From assembly GCA_016713825.1 (NCBI GenBank), contig JADJOJ010000011.1, positions 248,001-312,000 of the forward strand: DNA of 64,000 nt, given 5' to 3'. The notes beneath the pieces are model-generated. The model was given only the letters and a program-made list of their open reading frames with translations. It ran no database searches and had not been told where the DNA came from. Made by a program: the position numbers and the translations under genes. Origin of the DNA: Candidatus Leptofilum gracile. Lineage in GTDB: Bacteria > Chloroflexota > Anaerolineae > Promineifilales > Promineifilaceae. Shown in pieces: positions 50,458-58,283 of this stretch (position 1 is the first letter of the stretch; each line of letters begins with the position of its first letter).

Positions 50458-53004
50458 ATGTCTTTCGAGTGGCGTACAGACGAAGATGAGGGGTGGCCAG
50501 AGGCAGGTGAAACGGCCGAAACGGCCGTTCCCCAACAATCCTTCCTGCGACGGCGCTGGCGCTTTTTGCTGCTGTCGCTGCTGGGTTTGCTGGGCGTTTG
50601 GCTTTTGGTGCGCTGGCAAATTAACCAGCGCGTGGCCGAAACGACGGCTACCATCGAGACAGAGCTGCTGGCGACGCATAATTTTGTGCTGCAAACGGCC
50701 GTCTCCCAAGACGAATCCCTCTTCCGCGCCAATTTATCTGGCCGCAACCCCGACTGGAGCGATGTGCAAAAAACGCTGTTCAACGAGGGGCTGCTGCTCA
50801 ACCGCCCCATGCTCGGCTGGCAGCATGAGCCATCGGCCGAGCGGCTAACGGCAGAAGCGGTCACCTTTACGCTGGACCCCGATTTGCAAGGCGCGGCGCT
50901 GCTTTACCCGCAAACGTATGCCATCCAAACCGGGGCGCTGGCGACAGAAACGGTGGTGTTGCAGCACACGGCCGTTTACCGGCAAGGCAGTAGTCGTTGG
51001 CTGTACGCGCCGCCGCTGGACGATTTTTGGGGCGACTGGACCACCTGGACGGGTGACAACCTGGCCCTGGCTTACCCGCAGCGAGACGAAGCGATAGCTG
51101 AACGGCTGGGCGCTGATCTGGACGCCTTGCTGGGGCAACTGTGCCGCGACCTGGCCGATTTGAACTGCGCCGCCGATTTCCGCCTCAATTTGCGCCTGGG
51201 GGACGATCCGGCGCTTTGGCTGGCGCTCGACGATATCGAAACGCTGCTGACAGCGGGGCTGCGCCTGGAGCTGCCCACGCCGACGCTGGTCGGTTTGCCC
51301 ACGGATGAGGCGAGTTACCAGGCGTTGTATCGGGCGTATGGGGTGCAGCTGGTTACGGCCGTTCTGGCCCACCAAATCAACTACGACTGCTGCCGTCACC
51401 AGCTCTTTTTCCGGGCGCTGCGCGATTACCAGCTAGACCAGCTGGGCTTGCAGCCGTGGCCGCTGACGCCCGCCATGTACCGCCACACGCTCGATTTTGG
51501 CTTCGATGGCGATGTGGCCCGTCACTGGACGCGCCGTTGGGAGGAAGCGCCACCGCAGTTCCTCCAGGTGTGGGTGATTGAAGAGCCAGACCCGATCTGG
51601 CAGCAGGTGTACATGTTGGTGGAATTTTTAGCGGGTGAGGAAACGGCCGTTTCCCCCACCCAAATGATGCGCCTGATGGACCGCAACAGCTACGACGGCT
51701 GGCTGGTAGACGTGTTGCAGGGCAGCGACAATGTTTTCGGGCTAGAAAACCGCTTCCTCGCCTACATCAACGACCAGATCATCACCGGCCAGCAGGCCGC
51801 GCCGCCCCTCCCCTTGCCCAATGGCGACATCACCCTCGTTTGCCAAAGCTTCACAGAAGGACTCACCAGCCACGTTTATACCTACGATTTGGCCCAAAAA
51901 ACGTGGACCGAGCGCTTCCCCGGCCAATTTGCCAACGCCTACATCTCCAGCCGAGATGGTGAACGGTTCATTATTTCCGAATACAGCTTTGGCGAAGATG
52001 GAATCGAGTGGCAGATTTCGCTGGCCACCGACGAGGAAGTGGTGCTTTTGGAACAGGTTCGCTATGTTGGGCAAGAGGAGCAATGGCTAAATTATCGCCT
52101 GGTAGAGGATACGGGCGAATACCTGGTCCGCTACGAATTCACCGGTGGCGAACCCAACATGCGTTTGTTGCTGACCGGCTGCCAGGAGGCAGATTGCCCA
52201 GCCGTGCCGCTGCCGGGTTCCCCGCTCTTTTCGCGGGACAAAGCCCATTTTTTGGCCGAAGGGCCCATCGGCGAACAGATCAACATTGGCTCGGATGTTC
52301 CTTTTTCACTTTTGCAATCTTTGTATTTGATGACGCCAGATGGTGAGGAGCGGCAGCTAGTGGGGCAGGGCGGGGAACCGTTTTGGCTCAATGATACCGT
52401 CTATGGTTTTGTGCAGCTGGGTAAAGAGGGGTGGGAGTTGGTAACGGCCGTAATCAGCCAAAACCAGCCCCGTTACCTGCTCAGCCAGGTGGAACTGCTT
52501 GCTGAAATACCAGTCGCCGAGCGACCAGATGGTCTGGTTCCCACGCAGGCGGTGGCCAATCCAGCCAACCCTCAGGAGCTTTTGTTGCAGCTGCGCCATC
52601 AGTCTGCCGCCAACGAGTACGGCCCCAACACGCCCAGCTACCTGTTCAAACTGAGCCTCACCGACGATTTGGCAGGTGTGGAGCAGGTGACGCTGCTCCG
52701 GCAGGATGTTTTTAGCGGGATTGTGGGCTTTGGGGTAAACGGCCGTGTCATCCTTCACGGCGATTATGGCTTTAATCGATCAGACGTAACCTGGCATTTC
52801 ATCAATCCCGAAAATGGCCAAACAGAGCTTTCATTTGAGAGCATTGCCGCCCTGGCCCGCACAGATGACGGCCAATGGTATTTACAAGTAACCGATAATT
52901 TTCTTTTACTCCGCGCCCCGGCGCATGATTACCAATACCTGATCCCCCACACCTTTGAAGATTGCCAATGGGCGGTCTTGTCGGCAGGGGAATCAAGTGG
53001 ATAA
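50458..53004 (+). CDS. Single-pass membrane-anchored protein, paralogue 2
   Basis: An 848-aa paralogue of the preceding protein, starting MSFEWRTDED. A short acidic cytoplasmic tail with a duplicated ETAETAV segment (two adjacent octamers) is followed by one transmembrane helix (FLLLSLLGLLGVWLLV). The outside domain shares ELLATHN, SRWLYAPPLDDFWG, TPTLVGLP and the DCC motif (INYDCCRH). The C-terminal propeller-like region is more diverged. I use ATG 50458, with AAGGG upstream; an earlier start lies in the repeat array. The two genes look like a tandem duplication. Possible roles are envelope sensing or scaffolding; no catalytic motif is visible. Confidence 0.75.
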   Translation: MSFEWRTDEDEGWPEAGETAETAVPQQSFLRRRWRFLLLSLLGLLGVWLLVRWQINQRVAETTATIETELLATHNFVLQTAVSQDESLFRANLSGRNPDWSDVQKTLFNEGLLLNRPMLGWQHEPSAERLTAEAVTFTLDPDLQGAALLYPQTYAIQTGALATETVVLQHTAVYRQGSSRWLYAPPLDDFWGDWTTWTGDNLALAYPQRDEAIAERLGADLDALLGQLCRDLADLNCAADFRLNLRLGDDPALWLALDDIETLLTAGLRLELPTPTLVGLPTDEASYQALYRAYGVQLVTAVLAHQINYDCCRHQLFFRALRDYQLDQLGLQPWPLTPAMYRHTLDFGFDGDVARHWTRRWEEAPPQFLQVWVIEEPDPIWQQVYMLVEFLAGEETAVSPTQMMRLMDRNSYDGWLVDVLQGSDNVFGLENRFLAYINDQIITGQQAAPPLPLPNGDITLVCQSFTEGLTSHVYTYDLAQKTWTERFPGQFANAYISSRDGERFIISEYSFGEDGIEWQISLATDEEVVLLEQVRYVGQEEQWLNYRLVEDTGEYLVRYEFTGGEPNMRLLLTGCQEADCPAVPLPGSPLFSRDKAHFLAEGPIGEQINIGSDVPFSLLQSLYLMTPDGEERQLVGQGGEPFWLNDTVYGFVQLGKEGWELVTAVISQNQPRYLLSQVELLAEIPVAERPDGLVPTQAVANPANPQELLLQLRHQSAANEYGPNTPSYLFKLSLTDDLAGVEQVTLLRQDVFSGIVGFGVNGRVILHGDYGFNRSDVTWHFINPENGQTELSFESIAALARTDDGQWYLQVTDNFLLLRAPAHDYQYLIPHTFEDCQWAVLSAGESSG

Positions 53005-53008
53005 TCTT

Positions 53009-53069
53009 AGACCTGTCAGGTTTCCGCCATTTGCGGGCTATCGTATGGTCAAAAAAACCTGACAGGTCT
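53009..53069. repeat. Perfect inverted repeat after paralogue 2
   Basis: AGACCTGTCAGGTTT (53009-53023) is the exact reverse complement of 53055-53069. The core ACCTGTCAGGT is close to a palindrome, like that of the hairpin at 137-201. It starts five bases after the stop codon, and seven A precede the right arm. Confidence 0.7.
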
Positions 53070-53108
53070 GGTAAAGCTAGAAAATATTGAAACAGGAGAA
53101 GCAAATTC

Positions 53109-53852
53109 ATGTCTAAACATCCTCGCAAAACCCCGTCGCTTGCCGACCGACGGGCAGCAGTGGCCCAGCAAAAGGCAGCTCAAAAACGGCTTTATACCAT
53201 CATTGGCGGCGTGGTGGCCGTGTTGATCATTGCGCTGATTGCCTGGCAACTGTGGCCAGAACCGGCAGCAGAGCCAGCGGCTGATTCTACGGCGGCGACG
53301 GTTTTGGAGGGGGAACGGCCGTTAGCCGCTCTACCCCCCACCGAACGCAACAACTTCTACAACGCCGCACCAGAAATGACCATCGACACCGGCAAAACCT
53401 ACGAAGCGATCATCACCACCAACAAAGGCGAAATGCGCCTGCGCCTGTTTGATGACGAAGCGCCCATCACCGTCAACAACTTCGTCTTCCTGGCCAACCA
53501 GGGCTTTTACGATGGCACCAGCTTCCACCGCGTTTTGGAAGATTTCATGGCGCAGGGTGGCGACCCCAGCGGCACCGGTGCAGGTGGCCCCGGCTACCAG
53601 TTCCAAGACGAATTCGACGACAACCTCACCTTCGATCGGCGCGGCCTGTTGGCGATGGCCAACGCTGGCCCCGGTACCAACGGCAGCCAATTCTTCATCA
53701 CCTTTGTAGAGACCCCGTGGCTGAACGGCCTGCACACCATCTTTGGTGAGCTCATCGAAGGGGACGACGTGCTCAGCGCCATCACCCTGCGCGATCCCGG
53801 CTCCGACACCCCAGCCGACATTATCGAGCGCATCGAAATCGTGGAGCAATAG
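53109..53852 (+). CDS. Membrane-anchored cyclophilin-type peptidyl-prolyl isomerase
   Basis: A 247-aa protein: basic cytoplasmic N-terminus (about 1-30), one transmembrane helix (IIGGVVAVLIIALIAWQLW), a linker, and a cyclophilin domain from about residue 85. Active-site motifs are FHRVLEDFMAQGGDP (catalytic Arg), GSQFFIT and WLNGLHTIFG. It should speed proline isomerisation during folding outside the cytoplasmic membrane. AGGAGA lies nine bases before the ATG. It follows the two paralogous single-pass proteins and may help fold them; this is inferred from position only. The methyltransferase gene starts six bases after its stop. Confidence 0.92.
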   Translation: MSKHPRKTPSLADRRAAVAQQKAAQKRLYTIIGGVVAVLIIALIAWQLWPEPAAEPAADSTAATVLEGERPLAALPPTERNNFYNAAPEMTIDTGKTYEAIITTNKGEMRLRLFDDEAPITVNNFVFLANQGFYDGTSFHRVLEDFMAQGGDPSGTGAGGPGYQFQDEFDDNLTFDRRGLLAMANAGPGTNGSQFFITFVETPWLNGLHTIFGELIEGDDVLSAITLRDPGSDTPADIIERIEIVEQ

Positions 53853-53858
53853 CCTCGC

Positions 53859-54491
53859 GTGGATGTGCAACAAGCGTATGAGTTGTGGTCGGCCAGCTAC
53901 GACACCGACCACAACCCAACGCGCGATTTAGACAGTACCGTGATGGTGCAAACGCTGGCCGAACAGCAATTTGCCGCTATTTTGGAAATTGGCTGCGGCA
54001 CGGGCAAAAATACGTCGCTGCTGGCGGGAGTTGGGGAGGCGGTAACGGCCGTTGACTTCTCCCCCGGTATGATTGCCCAGGCCAAGGCCAAAATCACTGC
54101 GCCCCACGTTACCTTCCAGGTGGCCGACATCACGCAACCGTGGCCTACGCCCACCGCTGCTTTTGATTTGGTCACCTGCAACCTCATTTTGGAGCACATC
54201 GAAGATTTGGATTTTGTGATCGGGCAGGCCAGCCGCGCCCTGAAGCCGGGTGGGCGGCTGTTCATTTGTGAGCTGCATCCGTTTAAGCAGTACCTCGGCA
54301 GCCAGGCCCGCTTTACCCAAAATGAGCAAACCATCTTCATTCCCGCCTTCGTCCACCACATCTCCGATTTTCTAACGGCCGCAGCGGCCAACGGCCTGAC
54401 GCTGGCCGCGCTGAACGAATGGTGGCACGCGGCCGATGAAGGCAAGCCGCCGCGACTGGTTACCTTTTTGTTTCAAAAGAATGATGCGTGA
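53859..54491 (+). CDS. Class I SAM-dependent methyltransferase
   Basis: A 210-aa methyltransferase with motif I ILEIGCGTGKNTSLL, the acidic residue in VTAVDFSPGM, motif III VADITQPWP and LEHIEDLDFVIGQASRALKPGG. It resembles ubiquinone/biotin synthesis-type methyltransferases in general fold only. The start is GTG 53859, six bases after the cyclophilin stop. The stop lies at the beginning of a word-repeat hairpin. Substrate unknown. Confidence 0.88.
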   Translation: MDVQQAYELWSASYDTDHNPTRDLDSTVMVQTLAEQQFAAILEIGCGTGKNTSLLAGVGEAVTAVDFSPGMIAQAKAKITAPHVTFQVADITQPWPTPTAAFDLVTCNLILEHIEDLDFVIGQASRALKPGGRLFICELHPFKQYLGSQARFTQNEQTIFIPAFVHHISDFLTAAAANGLTLAALNEWWHAADEGKPPRLVTFLFQKNDA

Positions 54492-54523
54492 AACGTGAAA
54501 CGTGATTTTTCACGTTCACGTTT
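54491..54523 (+). repeat. Word-repeat hairpin (ACGTGAA type), possible terminator
   Basis: AAACGTGAAACGTGA pairs with TCACGTTCACGTTT with one bulged base and a T-only loop. The same words form the hairpin at 61791-61837. It begins at the methyltransferase stop codon. Downstream, 54560-54610 holds another repeat-like string (TTTGCAAATCTATGCAAATC) just before the DUF454 gene. Confidence 0.65.
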
Positions 54524-54613
54524 CTTCACCACGACGATCCTCACCCAGTTTTTGTGACAAAAATCTACTAGAAACCTTTGCAAATCTATGCAAATCTGTG
54601 TAACCTTGGCGGT

Positions 54614-54973
54614 ATGAAGCTGTGGTTTGTTTTAGGCATATTTTTTTTGGGAACGGCCGTTCTCGGCATTATCCTCCCCTTGCTCCCCACCACCCCGCTG
54701 GTGCTGCTTTCTGCAGGCTGCTTTGCCAAATCCTCCCCCAAAACGTACAACTGGCTGCTAGAAAGTGAGCAATTTGGCCCCACCATCAAAAATTGGGAAG
54801 CCAACCGCTGCATTCCGCTGCGCGTCAAATGGATTGCCGTCTCGATGATAGTGCTGGTTGGCGGTTCATCGGTTTTGTTTTTTGTGCCGTTGGGCTGGCC
54901 CAAGTTCGCTGCCCTCGCGCTCCTAATCTACGGAGCCTGGTACGTTCTCCACTTGCCTACCTGCACCGACTGA
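54614..54973 (+). CDS. DUF454 (YbaN-like) inner-membrane protein
   Basis: A 119-aa small membrane protein of the YbaN/DUF454 family. The conserved start is LGIFFLGTAVLGIILPLLPTTPLVLLSAGCFAKSSP, then ESEQFGPTIKNWEANRCIP. Three to four hydrophobic segments are present. Function unknown in all species. I use ATG 54614, as in family members; a longer frame upstream is translated repeat sequence. The ribosome site is weak. Confidence 0.88.
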   Translation: MKLWFVLGIFFLGTAVLGIILPLLPTTPLVLLSAGCFAKSSPKTYNWLLESEQFGPTIKNWEANRCIPLRVKWIAVSMIVLVGGSSVLFFVPLGWPKFAALALLIYGAWYVLHLPTCTD

Positions 54974-54981
54974 TAAAAAAA

Positions 54982-55010
54982 TTGTCCGTCCACAATCGTT
55001 TTGCTATACT
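54982..55010 (+). promoter_or_regulatory. Promoter of the valS T-box leader
   Basis: TTGTCC (54982-54987) and TATACT (55005-55010) are spaced by exactly 17 bp. This sits just upstream of the T-box stem I region. Confidence 0.7.
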
Positions 55011-55030
55011 TCCTCTCAGTTAAAAACAAA

Positions 55031-55347
55031 AAGATGATGAATGGGAGTAGTAAGAAACGCCCCCACGAGAGAGCCAGAGCGGTTGTTGGTGTGAGCTTTG
55101 GTGGACACGGCCGTTTCCCAAGTCGCCCAGGAGTTGTTTCGGTGAAAGTGTGAGTAACCGGAACCGGGAAAGCCCGTTAACGCTTAATTGAGTGCCGTTT
55201 CCGGTAATCCGTAAACGGTAATCCGTAATCAGTTTTTACCGATTACCGCTTACCGACCACCGATTACCGACAAAACGGAACCAAGGTGGTACCGCGTGAG
55301 ATTCCAAGCTCTCGTCCTTGAATACAGGATGAGAGCTTTTTATTTTT
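55031..55347 (+). promoter_or_regulatory. T-box riboswitch controlling valS
   Basis: A T-box leader that senses uncharged tRNA-Val. The 5' part has stem I features (GGGAGTAGTAA, then GAGAGAGCC). A GTG (Val) codon lies after GAAA at 55148-55150, the likely specifier, which needs structure modelling to confirm. The conserved T-box AAGGTGGTACCGCG is at 55283-55296. The terminator stem AAGCTCTCGTCCT/AGGATGAGAGCTT (55306-55338) is followed by a T-rich run. A word-repeat array (55201-55270) sits between stem I and the T-box, making the leader longer than usual. Confidence 0.92.
55201..55270. repeat. Word-repeat array inside the valS T-box leader
   Basis: CCGGTAATCCGTAAACGGTA and related words are followed by the reverse-complement words ACCGATTACCGCTTACCGAC. 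Same family as 46541-46623 and 62191-62271. It should fold as an independent hairpin in the linker between stem I and the antiterminator. Confidence 0.75.
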
Positions 55348-55456
55348 AAAACCGGTGACGACAACGAATTTGAGTAACCAACGAATACTTCTCGCTAAAA
55401 AAATTCGTTATTTACTCCAATTCGTTGTTGCCATAGAAAAGTGGAAGGAAACACCT

Positions 55457-58138
55457 ATGACCGACATGCCCAAAGCATACGATTTTAGCAGCACCGAAGA
55501 GCGCCTCTACCAATGGTGGCAAGAAAATGGCTGGTTCAAGCCCGAAGCCCGCCCTGCCGATGCCAAGCCATTCGTCATTTCCATCCCGCCGCCCAACGTA
55601 ACCGGTGAACTGCACATGGGGCACGCCATGTTTGTCGCCCTGGAAGACCTCATGATTCGCCGGGCGCGGATGCAGGGGCGCGCCGCCCTGTGGGTGCCCG
55701 GCACCGACCACGCGGGCATCGCCACGCAGCTCCAGGTGGAGAAATTGCTGCGCAGCGAAGGCAGTTCCCGCCAGGAGATTGGCCGCGAGGCGTTTTTGGA
55801 GCGCACCTGGGCCTGGAAGCAAAAGTACGGCGGCCACATCACCAACCAGCTGCGCCGCCTCGGTGCCTCTTGCGATTGGGACCGTGAGCGGTTTACGCTG
55901 GACGATGGCCTGTCGGAAGCGGTGAAGGAGGCGTTTGTGCGGCTCTACCGCATGGGGCTGATTTACCGGGCGGAATATTTGGTGAACTGGTCGCCGGGGC
56001 TGCAAACGGCCGTTTCCGACCTCGAAGTTGAGTACAGCGAAGAACAAGGCTTCATGTACCACTTCAACTATCCCGTGAAGGGCGGCGGCTTCCTGCCTGT
56101 TGCCACCACGCGCCCGGAGACGATTTTGGGGGATACGGCCGTTGCCGTCCACCCCGACGACGCGCGCTACACCGACTTTGTGGGCAAAACCGCCCTCGTG
56201 CCCATGCTCAACCGCGAAATCCCCATCATCGCCGATGCGTACGTGGACATGAGCTTCGGCACCGGTGCGCTCAAAATCACCCCCGGCCACGACCCCAACG
56301 ACTTTGAGATTGGCCAGCGGCACGGCCTGGCGATCCTCAACATCATGAACAAAGACGCCACGCTGAACGACAATGCAGGCGATTACGCCGGGCTGGAGCG
56401 GTTTGAAGCCCGCAAAAAGCTGTGGGCCGATATGCAAGCCGCCGGAATGACCATCGAGGCAAAGCCGCATACGCTCAACGTGCCGCGCAGCCAGCGCGGC
56501 GGCGAGGTGATCGAGCCGCTGGTGTCTCGCCAATGGTTTGTCAACGTGGAACCGGCCGCCAAAATGGGGCTGGACGCCGTACATCGCGGCCGCGTGCGCA
56601 TCGTGCCGGAGCGCTTTGTGAAGGTGTGGGACAACTGGCTGGAAAATATCAAGCCGTGGTGCATCAGCCGCCAGCTTTGGTGGGGCCACCGCATCCCCGC
56701 CTGGTACGTGAATGACGATCCGGAAAAGGTGATTGTGGCCCACAGCGAAGCCGAAGCGCTGGCTCAGGCCCAAGAAAAATATGGCGACAACATCACTCTC
56801 ACCCAGGACCCGGACGTGCTGGACACCTGGTTCAGCAGCGGCCTGTGGCCCTTCTCCACCCTGGGCTGGCCGGAAAACACGCCCGATTTGCAGCGCTTTT
56901 ACCCCACCGACGTGATGGAAACGGGGTACGACATTTTGTTTTTCTGGGTGGCGCGCATGGTGATGTCTGGTTTGCTGTTCACCAACGACATACCGTTCCA
57001 CACGGTTTATTTGCACGGGCTGGTGCGGGATGAACACGGCCGTAAAATGTCCAAATCCTACGGCAACGTCACCGACCCGCTGGAAGTGATGGGCGAACTG
57101 GGCACCGACGCCCTGCGTTTCACCCTGCTCACCAGCGGCACCCCCGGCAACGATTTGAACCTGGCGCTGTCCAAAGTGGAGAGCAACCGCAACTTCGCCA
57201 ACAAAATCTGGAACACCGCCCGCTTCATCACCGCCAATCTGGACAAGGCGACGAAGGCAGACGCGACCAGTTCACCGGATTACACCGCCGCCGACCAATG
57301 GATTCTCACCCGGCTCAGCGACGTGACGGAAACGGCCGATCGCCTGCTGGACGGCTACAACTTTGGCGAGGCGGGGCGGCAGGTGTACGACTTCCTCTGG
57401 GGCGATTTTGCCGACTGGTACGTGGAGCTGGCCAAAGTGCAGCTTCGCGACGGCGGCCCACGCGCCTGGACAACCTTATCCGTGCTGCGGCAGGTGCTAG
57501 ACAACTGCCTGCGCCTGCTCCATCCCTACATCCCCTACGTCACGGAAGAGACGTGGCAGCAGCTCAAACAAGCATTTGCCGCCGCCGAACTGGGCATCGC
57601 CCCGGCTGAAGGTTGGGCCGAGGCGCTCATCATCGCCGATTGGCCAGCAGTGGGCCAGAAGTACCCCGCCGCCACGGCCGATTTTGAGCGACTGCGCGAG
57701 CTGGTGCGGGCCATCCGGGCCGCGCGGGCGGAAAATGGGGTAGAGCCGGGCAAGTGGATTACGGCCGTTCTGGCCACCGGCGACAAAACAGCCTTCATCA
57801 ATTCGCAGAAACCAATCCTGGCCGCTCTGGCGCGGCTGAGTGAGGCAGAGTTGGTGGTGGCGGAAACGGCCGTTGCCCCCGACCAGTCCATCACCCTCTC
57901 CCTGGGCGAAATTACCGCCTACCTGCCGCTGGCGGGCATGGTAGACCTGGACAAAGAGCGCGAGCGCCTCAGCAAGGAGCTGGCCGACCTGGAGCAGCAA
58001 ATCAAGCGGATCAGCGGTTTGCTCAACAGCCCGTTTGCTCAAAAAGCGCCCGAAGCCGTCGTGCAAAAAGAGCGTGACAAGCTGGCCGACCTGCAAGCCA
58101 GCCAGGCAGAGCTTTCCGAGCGGCTGGCGTCGTTATAA
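55457..58138 (+). CDS. valS: Valine--tRNA ligase
   Basis: An 893-aa class Ia aminoacyl-tRNA synthetase charging tRNA-Val. The HIGH motif is HMGH at 53-56, the KMSKS motif is K530MSKS, and the editing domain lies in between (about 185-340). The C-terminal anticodon-binding domain is followed by a coiled-coil arm (KERERLSKELADLEQQIKR). AAGGAA lies six bases before ATG 55457. Expression is controlled by the T-box leader upstream, and a strong terminator follows. Several ACGGCCGT octamers occur in its variable parts. Confidence 0.98.
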   Translation: MTDMPKAYDFSSTEERLYQWWQENGWFKPEARPADAKPFVISIPPPNVTGELHMGHAMFVALEDLMIRRARMQGRAALWVPGTDHAGIATQLQVEKLLRSEGSSRQEIGREAFLERTWAWKQKYGGHITNQLRRLGASCDWDRERFTLDDGLSEAVKEAFVRLYRMGLIYRAEYLVNWSPGLQTAVSDLEVEYSEEQGFMYHFNYPVKGGGFLPVATTRPETILGDTAVAVHPDDARYTDFVGKTALVPMLNREIPIIADAYVDMSFGTGALKITPGHDPNDFEIGQRHGLAILNIMNKDATLNDNAGDYAGLERFEARKKLWADMQAAGMTIEAKPHTLNVPRSQRGGEVIEPLVSRQWFVNVEPAAKMGLDAVHRGRVRIVPERFVKVWDNWLENIKPWCISRQLWWGHRIPAWYVNDDPEKVIVAHSEAEALAQAQEKYGDNITLTQDPDVLDTWFSSGLWPFSTLGWPENTPDLQRFYPTDVMETGYDILFFWVARMVMSGLLFTNDIPFHTVYLHGLVRDEHGRKMSKSYGNVTDPLEVMGELGTDALRFTLLTSGTPGNDLNLALSKVESNRNFANKIWNTARFITANLDKATKADATSSPDYTAADQWILTRLSDVTETADRLLDGYNFGEAGRQVYDFLWGDFADWYVELAKVQLRDGGPRAWTTLSVLRQVLDNCLRLLHPYIPYVTEETWQQLKQAFAAAELGIAPAEGWAEALIIADWPAVGQKYPAATADFERLRELVRAIRAARAENGVEPGKWITAVLATGDKTAFINSQKPILAALARLSEAELVVAETAVAPDQSITLSLGEITAYLPLAGMVDLDKERERLSKELADLEQQIKRISGLLNSPFAQKAPEAVVQKERDKLADLQASQAELSERLASL

Positions 58139-58139
58139 C

Positions 58140-58179
58140 AACAAAATAGCCTGGGGCTTCAGCCCCAGGCTATTTTGTT
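58140..58179. terminator. Strong terminator of valS
   Basis: A perfect 19-bp stem (AACAAAATAGCCTGGGGCT and its complement) with a 2-nt loop, beginning two bases after the valS stop, with T-rich 3' arm. Confidence 0.85.
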
Positions 58180-58223
58180 GTTACCTTTGGGTTGTGCCCT
58201 TGTTGGGCAGTTGTCAGGTGGTT

Positions 58224-58252
58224 TGTGTCGTGTAGTCCTATTCTGTATACTC
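58224..58252 (+). promoter_or_regulatory. Promoter of the gene at 58284
   Basis: TTGTGT (58224-58229) and TATACT (58247-58252) with a 17-bp spacer, 31 bp upstream of the ATG. AAAGGAG follows as ribosome site. Confidence 0.6.
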
Positions 58253-58283
58253 CAAGATTGAATTAGCCAAAGGAGTATCACAC

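Noticed and set aside
47852..53004. Calling the two paralogues metallopeptidases
   Set aside because: The overall layout hints at peptidase MA-like proteins, but no HExxH motif is present in either.
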